64,000 nt of DNA from Paenibacillus macerans (GTDB lineage Bacteria > Bacillota > Bacilli > Paenibacillales > Paenibacillaceae): the NCBI RefSeq assembly GCF_900454495.1, contig NZ_UGSI01000001.1, forward strand, positions 2,914,001 through 2,978,000, given 5' to 3'. The notes under the pieces are model-generated. The model ran no database searches. It saw only the letters and a list, made by a program, of their open reading frames with translations, and had not been told where the DNA came from. The translations under genes were made by a program, and so were the position numbers. This document shows, one piece after another, positions 17,183-25,340 of this stretch; position 1 is the stretch's first letter; each line of letters opens with the position of its first letter.

Positions 17183-17572
17183 ATGCCGTTATTACGCTTT
17201 GACGTTATTGAAGGACGCAGCCCGGAGGAATTGAGAAAACTGCTGGACGCGGCTCATGATGCGATGGTCGAGGCCTTCCAGGTTCCGGTTACCGACCGGT
17301 ATCAGATCGTGCATCAGCATCCTGCCCATGAGATGATCATTGAAGATACAGGCTTGGGTTTTAAGCGGACCGATCAGGTTGTCGTGATCAGCATCGTAAG
17401 CAAAGAGCGGACACCGGCGCAGAAAGAACGATTGTACAAGCTGCTGGCTGAACGTCTCAAGCAGGAATGCGGTATTGAGCCAACCGATGTGATCATCTCG
17501 CTGGTACAGAACGGACCGGCGGATTGGAGCTTCGGCATGGGGGAAGCCCAATTTCTAACCGGAAAGCTGTAA
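17183..17572 (+). CDS. Tautomerase-superfamily protein
   Basis: Small protein of 129 residues from the 4-oxalocrotonate tautomerase/MIF superfamily, in which Pro1 is the catalytic base after Met removal. The sequence begins MPLLRFDVIEGRSPEELRKL, as in the MSAD-like group. It continues with YQIVHQHPAHEMIIEDTG and VVISIVSKERTPAQKERLYK. The ATG at 17183 has AGGAGG 8 bases upstream; a longer frame to 17153 would bury the proline and is rejected. It sits inside the iol region on the opposite strand. A role in handling keto-enol forms of inositol intermediates is only a guess from position. Confidence 0.85.
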   Translation: MPLLRFDVIEGRSPEELRKLLDAAHDAMVEAFQVPVTDRYQIVHQHPAHEMIIEDTGLGFKRTDQVVVISIVSKERTPAQKERLYKLLAERLKQECGIEPTDVIISLVQNGPADWSFGMGEAQFLTGKL

Positions 17573-17624
17573 GCAAGCGTTTTTAAGGAAATGTACAGAA
17601 CAGCCGCATTTTTAAAAGCAGCAA

Positions 17625-17687
17625 GGGCATGTATGAGAGCCGGTCAACTCCTATCGTTTGATGCAGGCACATGCATGCCCCTGTTTT
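17625..17687 (+). terminator. Terminator between tautomerase and iolH
   Basis: GGGCATGTATG (17625-17635) pairs with CATGCATGCCC (17670-17680), 11 pairs with one G-U, then CTGTTTTTTA. It ends the plus-strand tautomerase gene; the stem may also help end iolH from the other side. Confidence 0.8.
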
Positions 17688-18554
17688 TTAAAGCAATCCC
17701 AAGCCTTCCTTCATCGCCTTCAACGTAACCTCGCTGGACCACTCGGGTTTGTCCGGATAAGCAAACACCGCGTTGGTGGCAATGCCGTCAAATTTCATTT
17801 CCTTCAGCTTTTTGAAGATTGCCGCAAAGTCGACCTCTCCTTCGCCAATGTTTAAATGCTGATGAATGGTAATTTCGGCGTCCGGCGGATTTACGATATA
17901 GCGCAATCCGAAGGCCGCTTTATGATTAAACGTATCGGCGAACAACATATGGGCCAGCAAATCTCCGGCTTCGTCAAACATCTTCTCGATGTCGCCGATT
18001 CCGTCGTCATAGTAAAAAGTGTGGGCGGTGGAGTAGACCAGCTTGATCCAATCTTTATCCAAAGCGCGAATCATGTTGATCGCTTCCCTGTTCGTTTCGA
18101 TAAAATCCAAGGGGTGGGCTTGCAGATTCAGCTTGATTCCTTCCCGTTCAAAGACCGGCAGCAGCTCTTCCATCGATTTAATAAATTTCTCTTCGCACAC
18201 CCGTACGTTATATTTACTGCCGCTGAATTCACTGTTCATCAAATCGACATCAAGCTCTACGGCGATTTCAATGGCGCGCTTCCAGTTCCGCACCGCCGCC
18301 TGTCTTTGCTCCTCATCCGGACCGGCCCAATAATATAGCGGCAATAATGAGGAGATTTTCAGCCCCGTGTCGCGCAATCTTTTTTTCAGGGAAGCGATTT
18401 TGGCTTTATCGACCTTGGGATATTTATAAAACGGACAAAAATCTTCCCGCGGCGACAGCTCAATATATTCGTAGCCCAGTCTCGCCACCTTATCGACCAT
18501 TTCCTCAATCGTTGTGTTGTCTCTGTAATGCGTCGGGTCATAAGCGATGATCAT
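17688..18554 (-). CDS. iolH: Sugar isomerase/epimerase, IolH-like
   Basis: TIM-barrel protein of the xylose isomerase-like family, 288 residues, the same size as B. subtilis IolH. It begins MIIAYDPTHYRDNTTIEEMV and contains the barrel strands YEYIELSPRED, VDLMNSEFSG, IKLNLQAHPLD and LAHMLFADTFNH, with a late IGEGEVDFAAIF. IolH is part of inositol operons but its reaction is not well established. The ATG follows AAGGGAGAG. It is the last gene of the iolF-type/iolG/araC/iolE/iolI/iolH operon, 60 bp after the iolI stop. Confidence 0.85.
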   Translation of the reverse strand: MIIAYDPTHYRDNTTIEEMVDKVARLGYEYIELSPREDFCPFYKYPKVDKAKIASLKKRLRDTGLKISSLLPLYYWAGPDEEQRQAAVRNWKRAIEIAVELDVDLMNSEFSGSKYNVRVCEEKFIKSMEELLPVFEREGIKLNLQAHPLDFIETNREAINMIRALDKDWIKLVYSTAHTFYYDDGIGDIEKMFDEAGDLLAHMLFADTFNHKAAFGLRYIVNPPDAEITIHQHLNIGEGEVDFAAIFKKLKEMKFDGIATNAVFAYPDKPEWSSEVTLKAMKEGLGLL

Positions 18555-18614
18555 GTCAATATCTCTCCCTTATCGGTATCATAAGATGGACTAATGCTTT
18601 CCGCCGGAATACGG

Positions 18615-19491
18615 TCAGCCCCAGTACTTGGCTACATGTCTGCGGGTCACTTCGGCGGCTTTTTTTACGTTCTCTTCCTGGGATAGCTTGTAATAATCGG
18701 GGCGGAAGACTTCCACCGTGCAAACGTCCCCTTCAAACCCGATTTTCTTCAACGTATCGGCATAACGCCGGTGGTCCAGACAATCGACAATCGCCGGGCT
18801 CGCCCGGCCACAGCCGCTTCTCGTCGGTATTGTACGGGGCTCCGCAAGGCATATTTTCCGAACCGTTTAAATGCCAGACAAAAATTTTACTGCCGTCCGC
18901 CTTTTCCAGCGCTTCAAAACTGGAGGCCATGGCATGGAAATGGTATTGATCCAGCGTGATGCCCACCAGCGGAGAATCAACCGCCTGCGCGATAGCGTAA
19001 GCGTCCTCGAAACGGTTGATCGACATGGAAGGCGCGCCGCAGAATTCGATCGACAGCTTGATGCCGTGCGGTTCAACCTTTTTCACCATTTCCTTGAGCA
19101 CGGCAACCGCGTCCGCTTTGATTTCATCCACTGTGGCGTGAACCGGCAAATCCATCGACGGAATGACGACGATCATTTTGCAGTCCAGCATGTTGCAGCG
19201 GCGGATGATTTCGTCCAGTTCTTCCATAACCGCAGCCTTTTCCGCCTGCGTTTGCTTCATATTAAAGAAAATCAGCGCGTTGTACGACAGCATTTTCAGC
19301 TTGTGGGCAGGGTCTCTGAACCAGGCGCTCAAATCCTCAAGCGTGTATTTTCCGGCCTCCAGATCACGGTTCAAGCATTCGGACTGAATATCGATATAGT
19401 CGAACCCGTGTTTTTCGCAATATTCCAGATCCTTCAGCACCGAGTGATCCTGGCAAAACCGGTTGCAGCCTTCGTTGAAGCCTATTTTCAT
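18615..19491 (-). pseudogene. iolI: Inosose isomerase IolI, frameshifted
   Basis: TIM-barrel isomerase that interconverts 2-keto-myo-inositol and 1-keto-D-chiro-inositol. The frame from ATG 19491 is normal for about 225 residues (MKIGFNEGC, LSIEFCGAPSMSI, GITLDQYHF, KIFVWHLNGSENM, RLWPGEPGD), then shifts and stops at 18733. The cause is visible: GACAATC occurs twice in tandem at 18779-18792. Removing one copy restores LDHRRYADTLKKIGFEGDV followed by VEVFRPDYYKLSQEEN, ending at 18615. The restored protein is 289 residues. The ribosome site GGGAGG is intact. Either a recent mutation or a sequence error. Confidence 0.88.
18779..18792 (+). repeat. 7-bp tandem duplication that breaks iolI
   Basis: GACAATC is present twice back to back. 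One copy gives an intact iolI frame; two copies shift it. This is the signature of replication slippage. Confidence 0.85.
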
Positions 19492-19599
19492 GGAATTTAC
19501 CTCCCAATGTTTATCTCTCGTATTTCATAAAATTCCGGCAATCCGCTATTGATTTCTTCTCTATCGGCTCCTATCCAATCACCGCACGTCTGTGCTCAT

Positions 19600-20493
19600 T
19601 TACGCTTTCAATACGTAGGAATCGAGATAGTCCCGGGCGATTAAGGCGTATTCCAGCGGATTGGCAATCTCCGGATCCTGCTCGGCTTCAATCACAATCC
19701 AGCCTTGATAACCGCTCTGCATCAGAAAGGAGTATACTTCCGCAAAATCGATCAACCCGTCACCCGGAACGGTAAACATCCCCGCCAGAAAGGATTGCAG
19801 AAACGATTTTCCTTCCGCTCGGCATTTTTCCAATATTTCCGGCCGCACATCTTTGAAATGGACATGGGCAATCCGCTTTATATGCGCCTCCAGCAGTGAC
19901 AGATAATCGCCATCCGAGACATAAATATGGCCCGTATCATAGAGCAAATGAACAAGCTTGGAATCGGTGCCGGCCATCAGCCGGTCCACCTCTGCTTTGG
20001 TTTGCACCCCGGTCCCCATATGATGGTGATAAACCAGCTTTAGTCCGTATTTATCGGCTGCTTCCCCCAGAGCGTTTAAGCCTTCGCAAAGCCGCGTCCA
20101 TTCTGCGTCCGTAAATTCCGGCTTCTCTTTAAATACATTTTTGTCCGTTCCCTGCACACTGTACGTTTGCTCCGAGACGACGGCGACATCCGCGTTAACC
20201 GCTTTCAAATAGGCGCAATGTTCGGCGAAATCCCGCGCGGTCTGCTCAACATCGTCACGGATGATGAAACTGCTGAACCATTTTCCCGCAATGCGCAAAT
20301 TCCGCAGCTTCAGCTCCTTGTTCAACACCTCGGGCTCGGGGAAAAAGCCTCCCGCTTCCGTTCCTTCGAATTTTGCCACAACGATGTCGCTTAAAATTTG
20401 CTGCAGATTGTTGTTCTTGCCGATTTCGGGAATATCGTCGTTTCTCCAACCTATGGGCGCTATGCCCCATTTGATTGCATTTTGGGCTGCCAT
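19600..20493 (-). CDS. iolE: Inosose dehydratase (IolE)
   Basis: TIM-barrel lyase that dehydrates 2-keto-myo-inositol to trihydroxycyclohexanedione, the step between IolG and IolD. About 297 residues. Family features are the N-terminal WGIAPIGWRNDDIPEIG, KFEGTEAGGFFPEPEVL, the metal site around LVYHHHMGTGVQT and LLYDTGHIYVSDGD, and HVHFKDVRP. Two ATGs (20499 and 20493) lie close together; 20493 is preferred because the GGGGGG site touches the first. A longer frame to 20619 has no family sequence. It is in the iol operon after the AraC gene. Confidence 0.93.
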   Translation of the reverse strand: MAAQNAIKWGIAPIGWRNDDIPEIGKNNNLQQILSDIVVAKFEGTEAGGFFPEPEVLNKELKLRNLRIAGKWFSSFIIRDDVEQTARDFAEHCAYLKAVNADVAVVSEQTYSVQGTDKNVFKEKPEFTDAEWTRLCEGLNALGEAADKYGLKLVYHHHMGTGVQTKAEVDRLMAGTDSKLVHLLYDTGHIYVSDGDYLSLLEAHIKRIAHVHFKDVRPEILEKCRAEGKSFLQSFLAGMFTVPGDGLIDFAEVYSFLMQSGYQGWIVIEAEQDPEIANPLEYALIARDYLDSYVLKA

Positions 20494-20659
20494 GTTCATC
20501 CCCCCCGCCAAAAAAGTAAGATACGGTTTTTTCCATCTTTCGAGGTCCATTCTAATGGGAAACAGGCTCAAAAACACTATCCGCACTTGCTTAGAAATTG
20601 ACTTTTTTTGCTCAACCAAAGCGCCTAAAAAAGAAGCCGGCGCAGTGCACCGGGTCAGC

Positions 20660-21526
20660 TTAAAATCGCATCTTTCTGAATTTGCCGGGGGTCAGCCCGC
20701 CCGTGGATTTGGAGAACGTCCGAATGAAATGGGCGACATTATTAAACCCGCAGCGGGCGCTGATTTCTTCCACCGTGAGATTGGTCTCCACCAGCAGTTG
20801 CTTTGTTCTTTTCAGCCGCAAGTTCAGGATGTAATGGTGCGGAGTTACGCCGATCTCTTTTTTAAACAACCGCACAAAATGGTACAAGCTCAGATTGGAA
20901 AGCTTGCTTAATTGCTCAACATAAAGTTTCTCGGCAAAGTGAGCATGAATGTAATCCAGAGCCGGTCTAAGATCCGGATTAAGCCTTTTTCCCGAAACCT
21001 GCTTTGGGCCTGCCGGATAACCCGCTTTAAAAAGAGAAACCAGTAATTGATAGATTTGCACGGACAGATCAAAATCGTCGGGATTGCCGGCGGCGATTTT
21101 ATCAATGATCGCGGGGATCGCCGTATTGTCACGGCCCATTCCGGAGAACAGGCACCCGGCTTTTTTATACAACTCCTCGCACATCATCTCGGACTGCGGG
21201 CCCGAAAAGTGAAAGAAGTGAAACCTCACATCGTCCACCGCATAATAGTAATTGCGGTACCGGCAATCCAGCAAAACGATATCGCCCGCGGAAGCGGTAA
21301 ATTGATCGTCCCGGTAATGAAAGGCAAGGCTTCCCTCCTGAATCGAAAATAGAATAAAGGAGCTCATATAATCTCGGTCCACTTTGTACGGAAACCGGCA
21401 ATAATACTCGCCGCCCCAAAAAACATAAAAGAACATTGATTTTGCTAAGTCTGAAGCCTCATGAAAATATACGCCTCGCTTCCACACAATTCCCGGTTCC
21501 GATTGAGGGATATACAGATCGATCAA
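20660..21526 (-). CDS. AraC-family transcriptional regulator inside the iol operon
   Basis: Regulator of 288 residues with an N-terminal cupin sensor domain (residues 30-120; FHYRDDQFTASAGDIVLLDC) and a C-terminal double HTH (YIHAHFAEKLYVEQLSKLSN, YHFVRLFKKEIGVTPHHYI, then VEEISARCGFNNVAHFIRTF). It starts with TTG at 21526 after AAGGAGG. It lies 24 bp after iolG and before iolE in the same direction, so it is co-transcribed. A natural role is feedback control of inositol uptake or the operon. The TTATCAT repeats upstream of the operon are candidate targets; this is inference. Confidence 0.9.
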   Translation of the reverse strand: MIDLYIPQSEPGIVWKRGVYFHEASDLAKSMFFYVFWGGEYYCRFPYKVDRDYMSSFILFSIQEGSLAFHYRDDQFTASAGDIVLLDCRYRNYYYAVDDVRFHFFHFSGPQSEMMCEELYKKAGCLFSGMGRDNTAIPAIIDKIAAGNPDDFDLSVQIYQLLVSLFKAGYPAGPKQVSGKRLNPDLRPALDYIHAHFAEKLYVEQLSKLSNLSLYHFVRLFKKEIGVTPHHYILNLRLKRTKQLLVETNLTVEEISARCGFNNVAHFIRTFSKSTGGLTPGKFRKMRF

Positions 21527-21550
21527 GGGGTTCCTCCTTGTCGGGCAGGT

Positions 21551-22573
21551 TTATCGGTTCGTACGGTAAAACTCCGGTTTCTCCTTCAAGGTTACAGGTT
21601 CCCACTCGCCCGATGCTTGCGCTTTGACGCAAGCGTCGGCCGTCACCGCGGCGATGTAGCCGTCCCAGGACGTTGGCCCGCCCGGTTCGCCCGTTTTTTG
21701 AATGGAATCGATAAAATCCTGCAGCTCCACGTCGTAAGCCTCGATGAAACGCTGCTTCCAGTCCATAAGCAGGTTCACTCCGAGCTTGGCATCCTTACGG
21801 AATGTAACGCTTTGAACTTCAGGCAGCGCGACGATCCCCTCTTCCCCGATCACCTCGCACTGAATATCGTAACCGTATTGGCAATTGACAAACACTTCGG
21901 CGGTAATAATAATTCCGCTTGCGGTTTTTAGCGTGATGATTTGCGGGTCCTGCAAATGGCCCGAGGCATATTTGGTTTTCTTCGGATAAACCACCTGCAC
22001 GGCTTTATAATCGTCATTGACAAGCCAATGCAACACGTCGATTTCGTGAATCAGCGTATCCGTAATCGCCATGTTGGTCAGATAGCTGTCGCCCACTTCC
22101 GGATTGCGGTGCGCGGCGCGGATCATCAGCGGTTCGCCGATCCATTTATTTTCGATCGCCTCTTTCAGTTTGATGTATCCGCTGTCATACCGGCGCATAA
22201 ACCCGACTTGCACCAAACGTTTGCCGTGCTTCATCTCGGCCTCGACAATGCTCAAGCAATCCTCGGCGGTTGTAGCGAGCGGCTTTTCGCAAAAAACGTA
22301 TTTTCCCGCTTCAATGCCGGCCAGCACGCTCGCCTTGTGGGCCGGCCCCCAGCTCGTAATCACGATCGCATCCACGTTACCTTCGGCCAGCAGGGTGCGG
22401 TCATCGGGAAATACCTGCGCATCCAGTCCCCAATTTGCCACCGCCTGTTTAGCCGCCTCCGGGTTTATATCCGTAACCGCCACAACCTCGCCGCCGTTTA
22501 ACGTCTGCTGGATTCTTCTCATATGATCTACGCCAAGCGCTCCGGTTCCGATAACTCCAAACTTCATGGTCAT
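21551..22573 (-). CDS. iolG: Myo-inositol 2-dehydrogenase (IolG)
   Basis: NAD-dependent dehydrogenase that oxidises myo-inositol to 2-keto-myo-inositol, the first step of the pathway. The 340-residue Gfo/Idh/MocA protein has the Rossmann motif GVIGTGALGVDH, the catalytic Lys in YVFCEKPLATT, and the inositol-binding segment DTLIHEIDVLHWL with Asp and His. The ATG at 22573 follows GGAGGAG at 7 bases. It is 47 bp after the MFS transporter gene, in one operon. Confidence 0.95.
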   Translation of the reverse strand: MTMKFGVIGTGALGVDHMRRIQQTLNGGEVVAVTDINPEAAKQAVANWGLDAQVFPDDRTLLAEGNVDAIVITSWGPAHKASVLAGIEAGKYVFCEKPLATTAEDCLSIVEAEMKHGKRLVQVGFMRRYDSGYIKLKEAIENKWIGEPLMIRAAHRNPEVGDSYLTNMAITDTLIHEIDVLHWLVNDDYKAVQVVYPKKTKYASGHLQDPQIITLKTASGIIITAEVFVNCQYGYDIQCEVIGEEGIVALPEVQSVTFRKDAKLGVNLLMDWKQRFIEAYDVELQDFIDSIQKTGEPGGPTSWDGYIAAVTADACVKAQASGEWEPVTLKEKPEFYRTNR

Positions 22574-22620
22574 GAGTATACTCCTCCAAATTTATTTATT
22601 TTGTTGATTGAAGATGTAAG

Positions 22621-23949
22621 TTAAAATTCATTTTTGGGTTCAACAAGGTCAGCCGAAGAGCCTTTATTCGAAAATAGGGGCGGTTTTGGTTCTCCGTAAA
22701 GCTCCAGCTGAATCTCTTCCAATGATTTGCCGGAGGTGCTCGGAGCGAACAAGGTGCCGATCAGGAAGCTGATAAACACAAAAACCACCAGGATCGCGGC
22801 GACCTCCCGTATGCCAAAATCCGTGAGCAGCATCGGCACGAACACGCTCCATATGCCGAGCGTTATTCTCACCGCGAAAAACATAAAGCCTTGCGCGGAC
22901 GCCCGCAGCGAAGTGGGGAACAATTCGCTGGACCACAGCTGGTAATTGGCTTGCTGGCCGGAGCCGTTGTTGATGCCCATCAAAATGATAAACAGTACAA
23001 GAATGGGGATTCCATCCACCGGAAGCAATAGCAGCGACCAGCCGGCAACGGCAAGCAATGCTGAAAACGCATACACTTTGCGGCGATGTTTATCCGCGAA
23101 CACCATAAAAATCAAGGCCACCGCCAGACCCGTGAAGGTAAAATACCCCATTTGCAACAGATTGGCGGCCGTTGCCGAGACCCCGCCGACTTTCTGATAG
23201 ATATACGGCATAAAGAAACCCATAACGCCGGCGGCCAAATTCCAGACTAGATACACACCCATCAAAAAAAGAATGCTGCGCAAAAATTTGCGCTGGAACA
23301 AATGCCTATACGTTTTCCTTTCAATCATCCCCTGCTTCTGGTGGACCTGCCGGCTTTTCCAGGCTTCCGATTCCGGCAAGCGCATGCGCAGGATTAAGGT
23401 AATCAAAGAAATGACCAGCAAATGGGCGAAAACGATCCGGTTGCCGAGCAAGCCCATCCCCCCGAGCAGCACCGATAGAAGCATAACGATAACCGCTCCC
23501 AGCGCCCAGGCTACCTGAGCCATTCCGGCATGCCTGGCCCGTTTCTCCTTAGGGGCATTCTCGGCGATAATGGTCCAGGAAGCGGTAATGTCCGCTCCGA
23601 CCGCGATGCCGGCGATAATGTAGCCGACAAGCAGCATCGGAAAATTAACCCCAAAAACAATGAGCAGGGTTCCAAGCGCATAAGCCACCATACTGGTCGT
23701 ATAAATTTTCTTTCTTCCCACCTTATCCGCCAAATACCCGCCGATCAGCGCGCCGATGGCGGCCGAAATCGCGTTGGCGCTCATGGCCCCCAGCAATCCG
23801 ATTTGGCTGTCATTCAATCCAAGATAATCTACCCATAAAGACAATCCGGCCGAACCGGCCACAATCGAACCGGCATCGATGTAGTTAGCCAAGGCGGCAA
23901 CAATCGTTTTCTTCTGCTTGGACGGTTCTCTGCTTGTCAACGTATTCAT
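22621..23949 (-). CDS. MFS sugar transporter, probable inositol uptake
   Basis: Major facilitator protein of 442 residues with 12 predicted membrane segments. It has sugar-porter marks: GGYLADKVGRKKIY after TM2, an APKEKRARHAG loop before the central region, PESEAW at the mid loop, and FADKHRRKVY in the second half. The size and operon position fit B. subtilis IolF, a minor inositol transporter, but IolT-like function is equally possible. As first gene of the operon it follows the cre-controlled promoter at 24072-24100. The ATG has GGAGGA upstream. Confidence 0.88.
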   Translation of the reverse strand: MNTLTSREPSKQKKTIVAALANYIDAGSIVAGSAGLSLWVDYLGLNDSQIGLLGAMSANAISAAIGALIGGYLADKVGRKKIYTTSMVAYALGTLLIVFGVNFPMLLVGYIIAGIAVGADITASWTIIAENAPKEKRARHAGMAQVAWALGAVIVMLLSVLLGGMGLLGNRIVFAHLLVISLITLILRMRLPESEAWKSRQVHQKQGMIERKTYRHLFQRKFLRSILFLMGVYLVWNLAAGVMGFFMPYIYQKVGGVSATAANLLQMGYFTFTGLAVALIFMVFADKHRRKVYAFSALLAVAGWSLLLLPVDGIPILVLFIILMGINNGSGQQANYQLWSSELFPTSLRASAQGFMFFAVRITLGIWSVFVPMLLTDFGIREVAAILVVFVFISFLIGTLFAPSTSGKSLEEIQLELYGEPKPPLFSNKGSSADLVEPKNEF

Positions 23950-24033
23950 GCGCTTCCTCCTCTTTTGGTTCTCTTCGTAATTTGCTTGTTTATGCCGCCT
24001 CCTTTCCCGAAGTTTTTGCGGAGATAAATTGCG

Positions 24034-24078
24034 ATGATATTATGATAAACTCTTGATGATAATGTGATTACATGATAA
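24034..24078 (+). repeat. Four ATGATAW repeats downstream of the iol operon promoter
   Basis: ATGATAT at 24034 and ATGATAA at 24042, 24056 and 24072 (TTATCAT on the transcribed strand). An inverted copy, TTATCAT, lies at 24148. The clustered copies overlap the -10 and the early leader of the MFS-iolG operon, a typical place for a repressor array. IolR or the operon's own AraC protein are candidates. Confidence 0.5.
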
Positions 24079-24100
24079 TATTAAAAGCGCTTACAGTCAA
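24072..24100 (-). promoter_or_regulatory. Promoter of the MFS-iolG-araC-iolE-iolI-iolH operon
   Basis: On the minus strand TTGACT (24100-24095), 17 bases, TATCAT (24077-24072). Transcription would start about 115 bases before the first ATG, leaving a leader that contains further TTATCAT copies. Spacing and both boxes are good for SigA. Confidence 0.75.
24082..24095 (-). promoter_or_regulatory. CcpA cre box inside the iol operon promoter
   Basis: TGTAAGCGCTTTTA on the minus strand fits TGWAANCGNTNWCA with one mismatch. It fills the spacer between -35 and -10, so CcpA binding would block polymerase. The iolA operon has the same arrangement. Confidence 0.75.
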
Positions 24101-24232
24101 CTTATATTTTACATTTTTTCTTTTTATTCCACCTTTTGGGCACGAAATTATCATAATACCTTGTGTATCTAGCTATAACTTTTTGTTTTGATCATCTTTT
24201 GGTTAAAAAGTTTTAGTTCAATAGAAATATGC

Positions 24233-24289
24233 GCAAACTTAAAACGGCATGCGTTTGTCCAAGGACGACGCATGCCGTTTTAAGTTTGC
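24233..24289. terminator. 21-bp perfect hairpin after glpX
   Basis: The arms 24233-24253 and 24269-24289 are exact inverted repeats (core AAAACGGCATGCG) with a 15-base loop. It is 19 bp after the glpX stop and also separates it from the iol promoter. There is no separate T-run outside the stem, though the stem itself holds TTTTAAGTTT. Confidence 0.75.
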
Positions 24290-24307
24290 TAATACTCTAT
24301 GGAAGTG

Positions 24308-25303
24308 TTACAAGGAAGAAACCTGTTCCCAGGCGGGAATTTCCGCCGGAAACTGCTTTTTGGGAAGAAAGTGCACGCTCTTTATATAGCGGATCGTGCG
24401 GCTCTGCGCGCGCATGATGACGGAATGCGTCTCCGCATGATCGGAACCGATAAAGCGGACCCCGTTCAGAAATTCTCCGGTCGTCACGCCGGTGGCGGCG
24501 AACAAGACATCGCCGGAGCCGACCATATCCTGCATGGAAAGCACCCGGGTGGGATCGGCAATGCCCATTTGCAGGCAGCGCTGGACCTCCTGCGGAGTGC
24601 TCGGAAGCAAAATGCCCTGCATCTCGCCGCCGAGGCATTTCAAGGCGGCCGCTGCCAGCACGCCTTCCGGCGCGCCGCCGGAGCCAAGGTAAAGGTCAAC
24701 GTCGTTGTCCGGCAGCGCGGCCGCAATGGCGCCGGCGACATCGCCATGAAGCAGCAGTTTGATCCGGACGCCGGCTTTCCGCAATTCGGAAATCAGGCCC
24801 GCATGGCGTTCCCGGTCAAGAACCATGACGGTCAGTTCGGAAAGCGATTTGCCCGTAATTTGGGAGGCTTTGTTCAAGGTGATGCCGACCGGATCCGTAA
24901 TGCTCAATTTACCGGCCAGTTGCGGGCCGCAGGCCAGCTTCTCCATGTAAATGTCAGGGGCGTGCAGCAGGCTGCCTTTGTCGGCGACGGCGATGACGGC
25001 TTGCGCGTTGCTGAGACCCGCGGCCACCACTTCCGTGCCTTCGAGCGGATCAACGGCAACGTCCGCGGACGGTCCCAGGCCATTGCCTACCTTTTCCCCG
25101 ATATAGAGCATAGGCGCTTCATCCATTTCCCCTTCGCCAATGACCACGGTTCCGTCGATCGAAACGGAATCGAACATGGAGCGGATCGCCGCGGTAGCAG
25201 CCTCGTCGGCCGCATTTTTATCGCCTCTGCCGACCCAGCGGGCGGCGGCCAGGGCGCCAAGTTCCGTCACCCTTACAATTTCCAGCGTCAGTTCTCGTTC
25301 CAT
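24308..25303 (-). CDS. glpX: Class II fructose-1,6-bisphosphatase (GlpX)
   Basis: Gluconeogenic phosphatase that makes fructose-6-phosphate from fructose-1,6-bisphosphate. 331 residues. Family marks are AARWVGRGDKNAADEAA, the metal site VVIGEGEMDEAPMLYIGE, VAVDPLEGTEV, and YLGSGGAPEGVLAAAA. The ATG at 25303 has GGGGGGAG 5 bases upstream; the longer frame to 25318 is less likely. It follows ppsR by 37 bp and ccpN further up, so the three are probably one transcript. This joins the gluconeogenic regulators to one of the enzymes of the pathway. Confidence 0.95.
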   Translation of the reverse strand: MERELTLEIVRVTELGALAAARWVGRGDKNAADEAATAAIRSMFDSVSIDGTVVIGEGEMDEAPMLYIGEKVGNGLGPSADVAVDPLEGTEVVAAGLSNAQAVIAVADKGSLLHAPDIYMEKLACGPQLAGKLSITDPVGITLNKASQITGKSLSELTVMVLDRERHAGLISELRKAGVRIKLLLHGDVAGAIAAALPDNDVDLYLGSGGAPEGVLAAAALKCLGGEMQGILLPSTPQEVQRCLQMGIADPTRVLSMQDMVGSGDVLFAATGVTTGEFLNGVRFIGSDHAETHSVIMRAQSRTIRYIKSVHFLPKKQFPAEIPAWEQVSSL

Positions 25304-25340
25304 ACAAACTCCCCCCAATAGCGTTATAATCGGAAATTTT

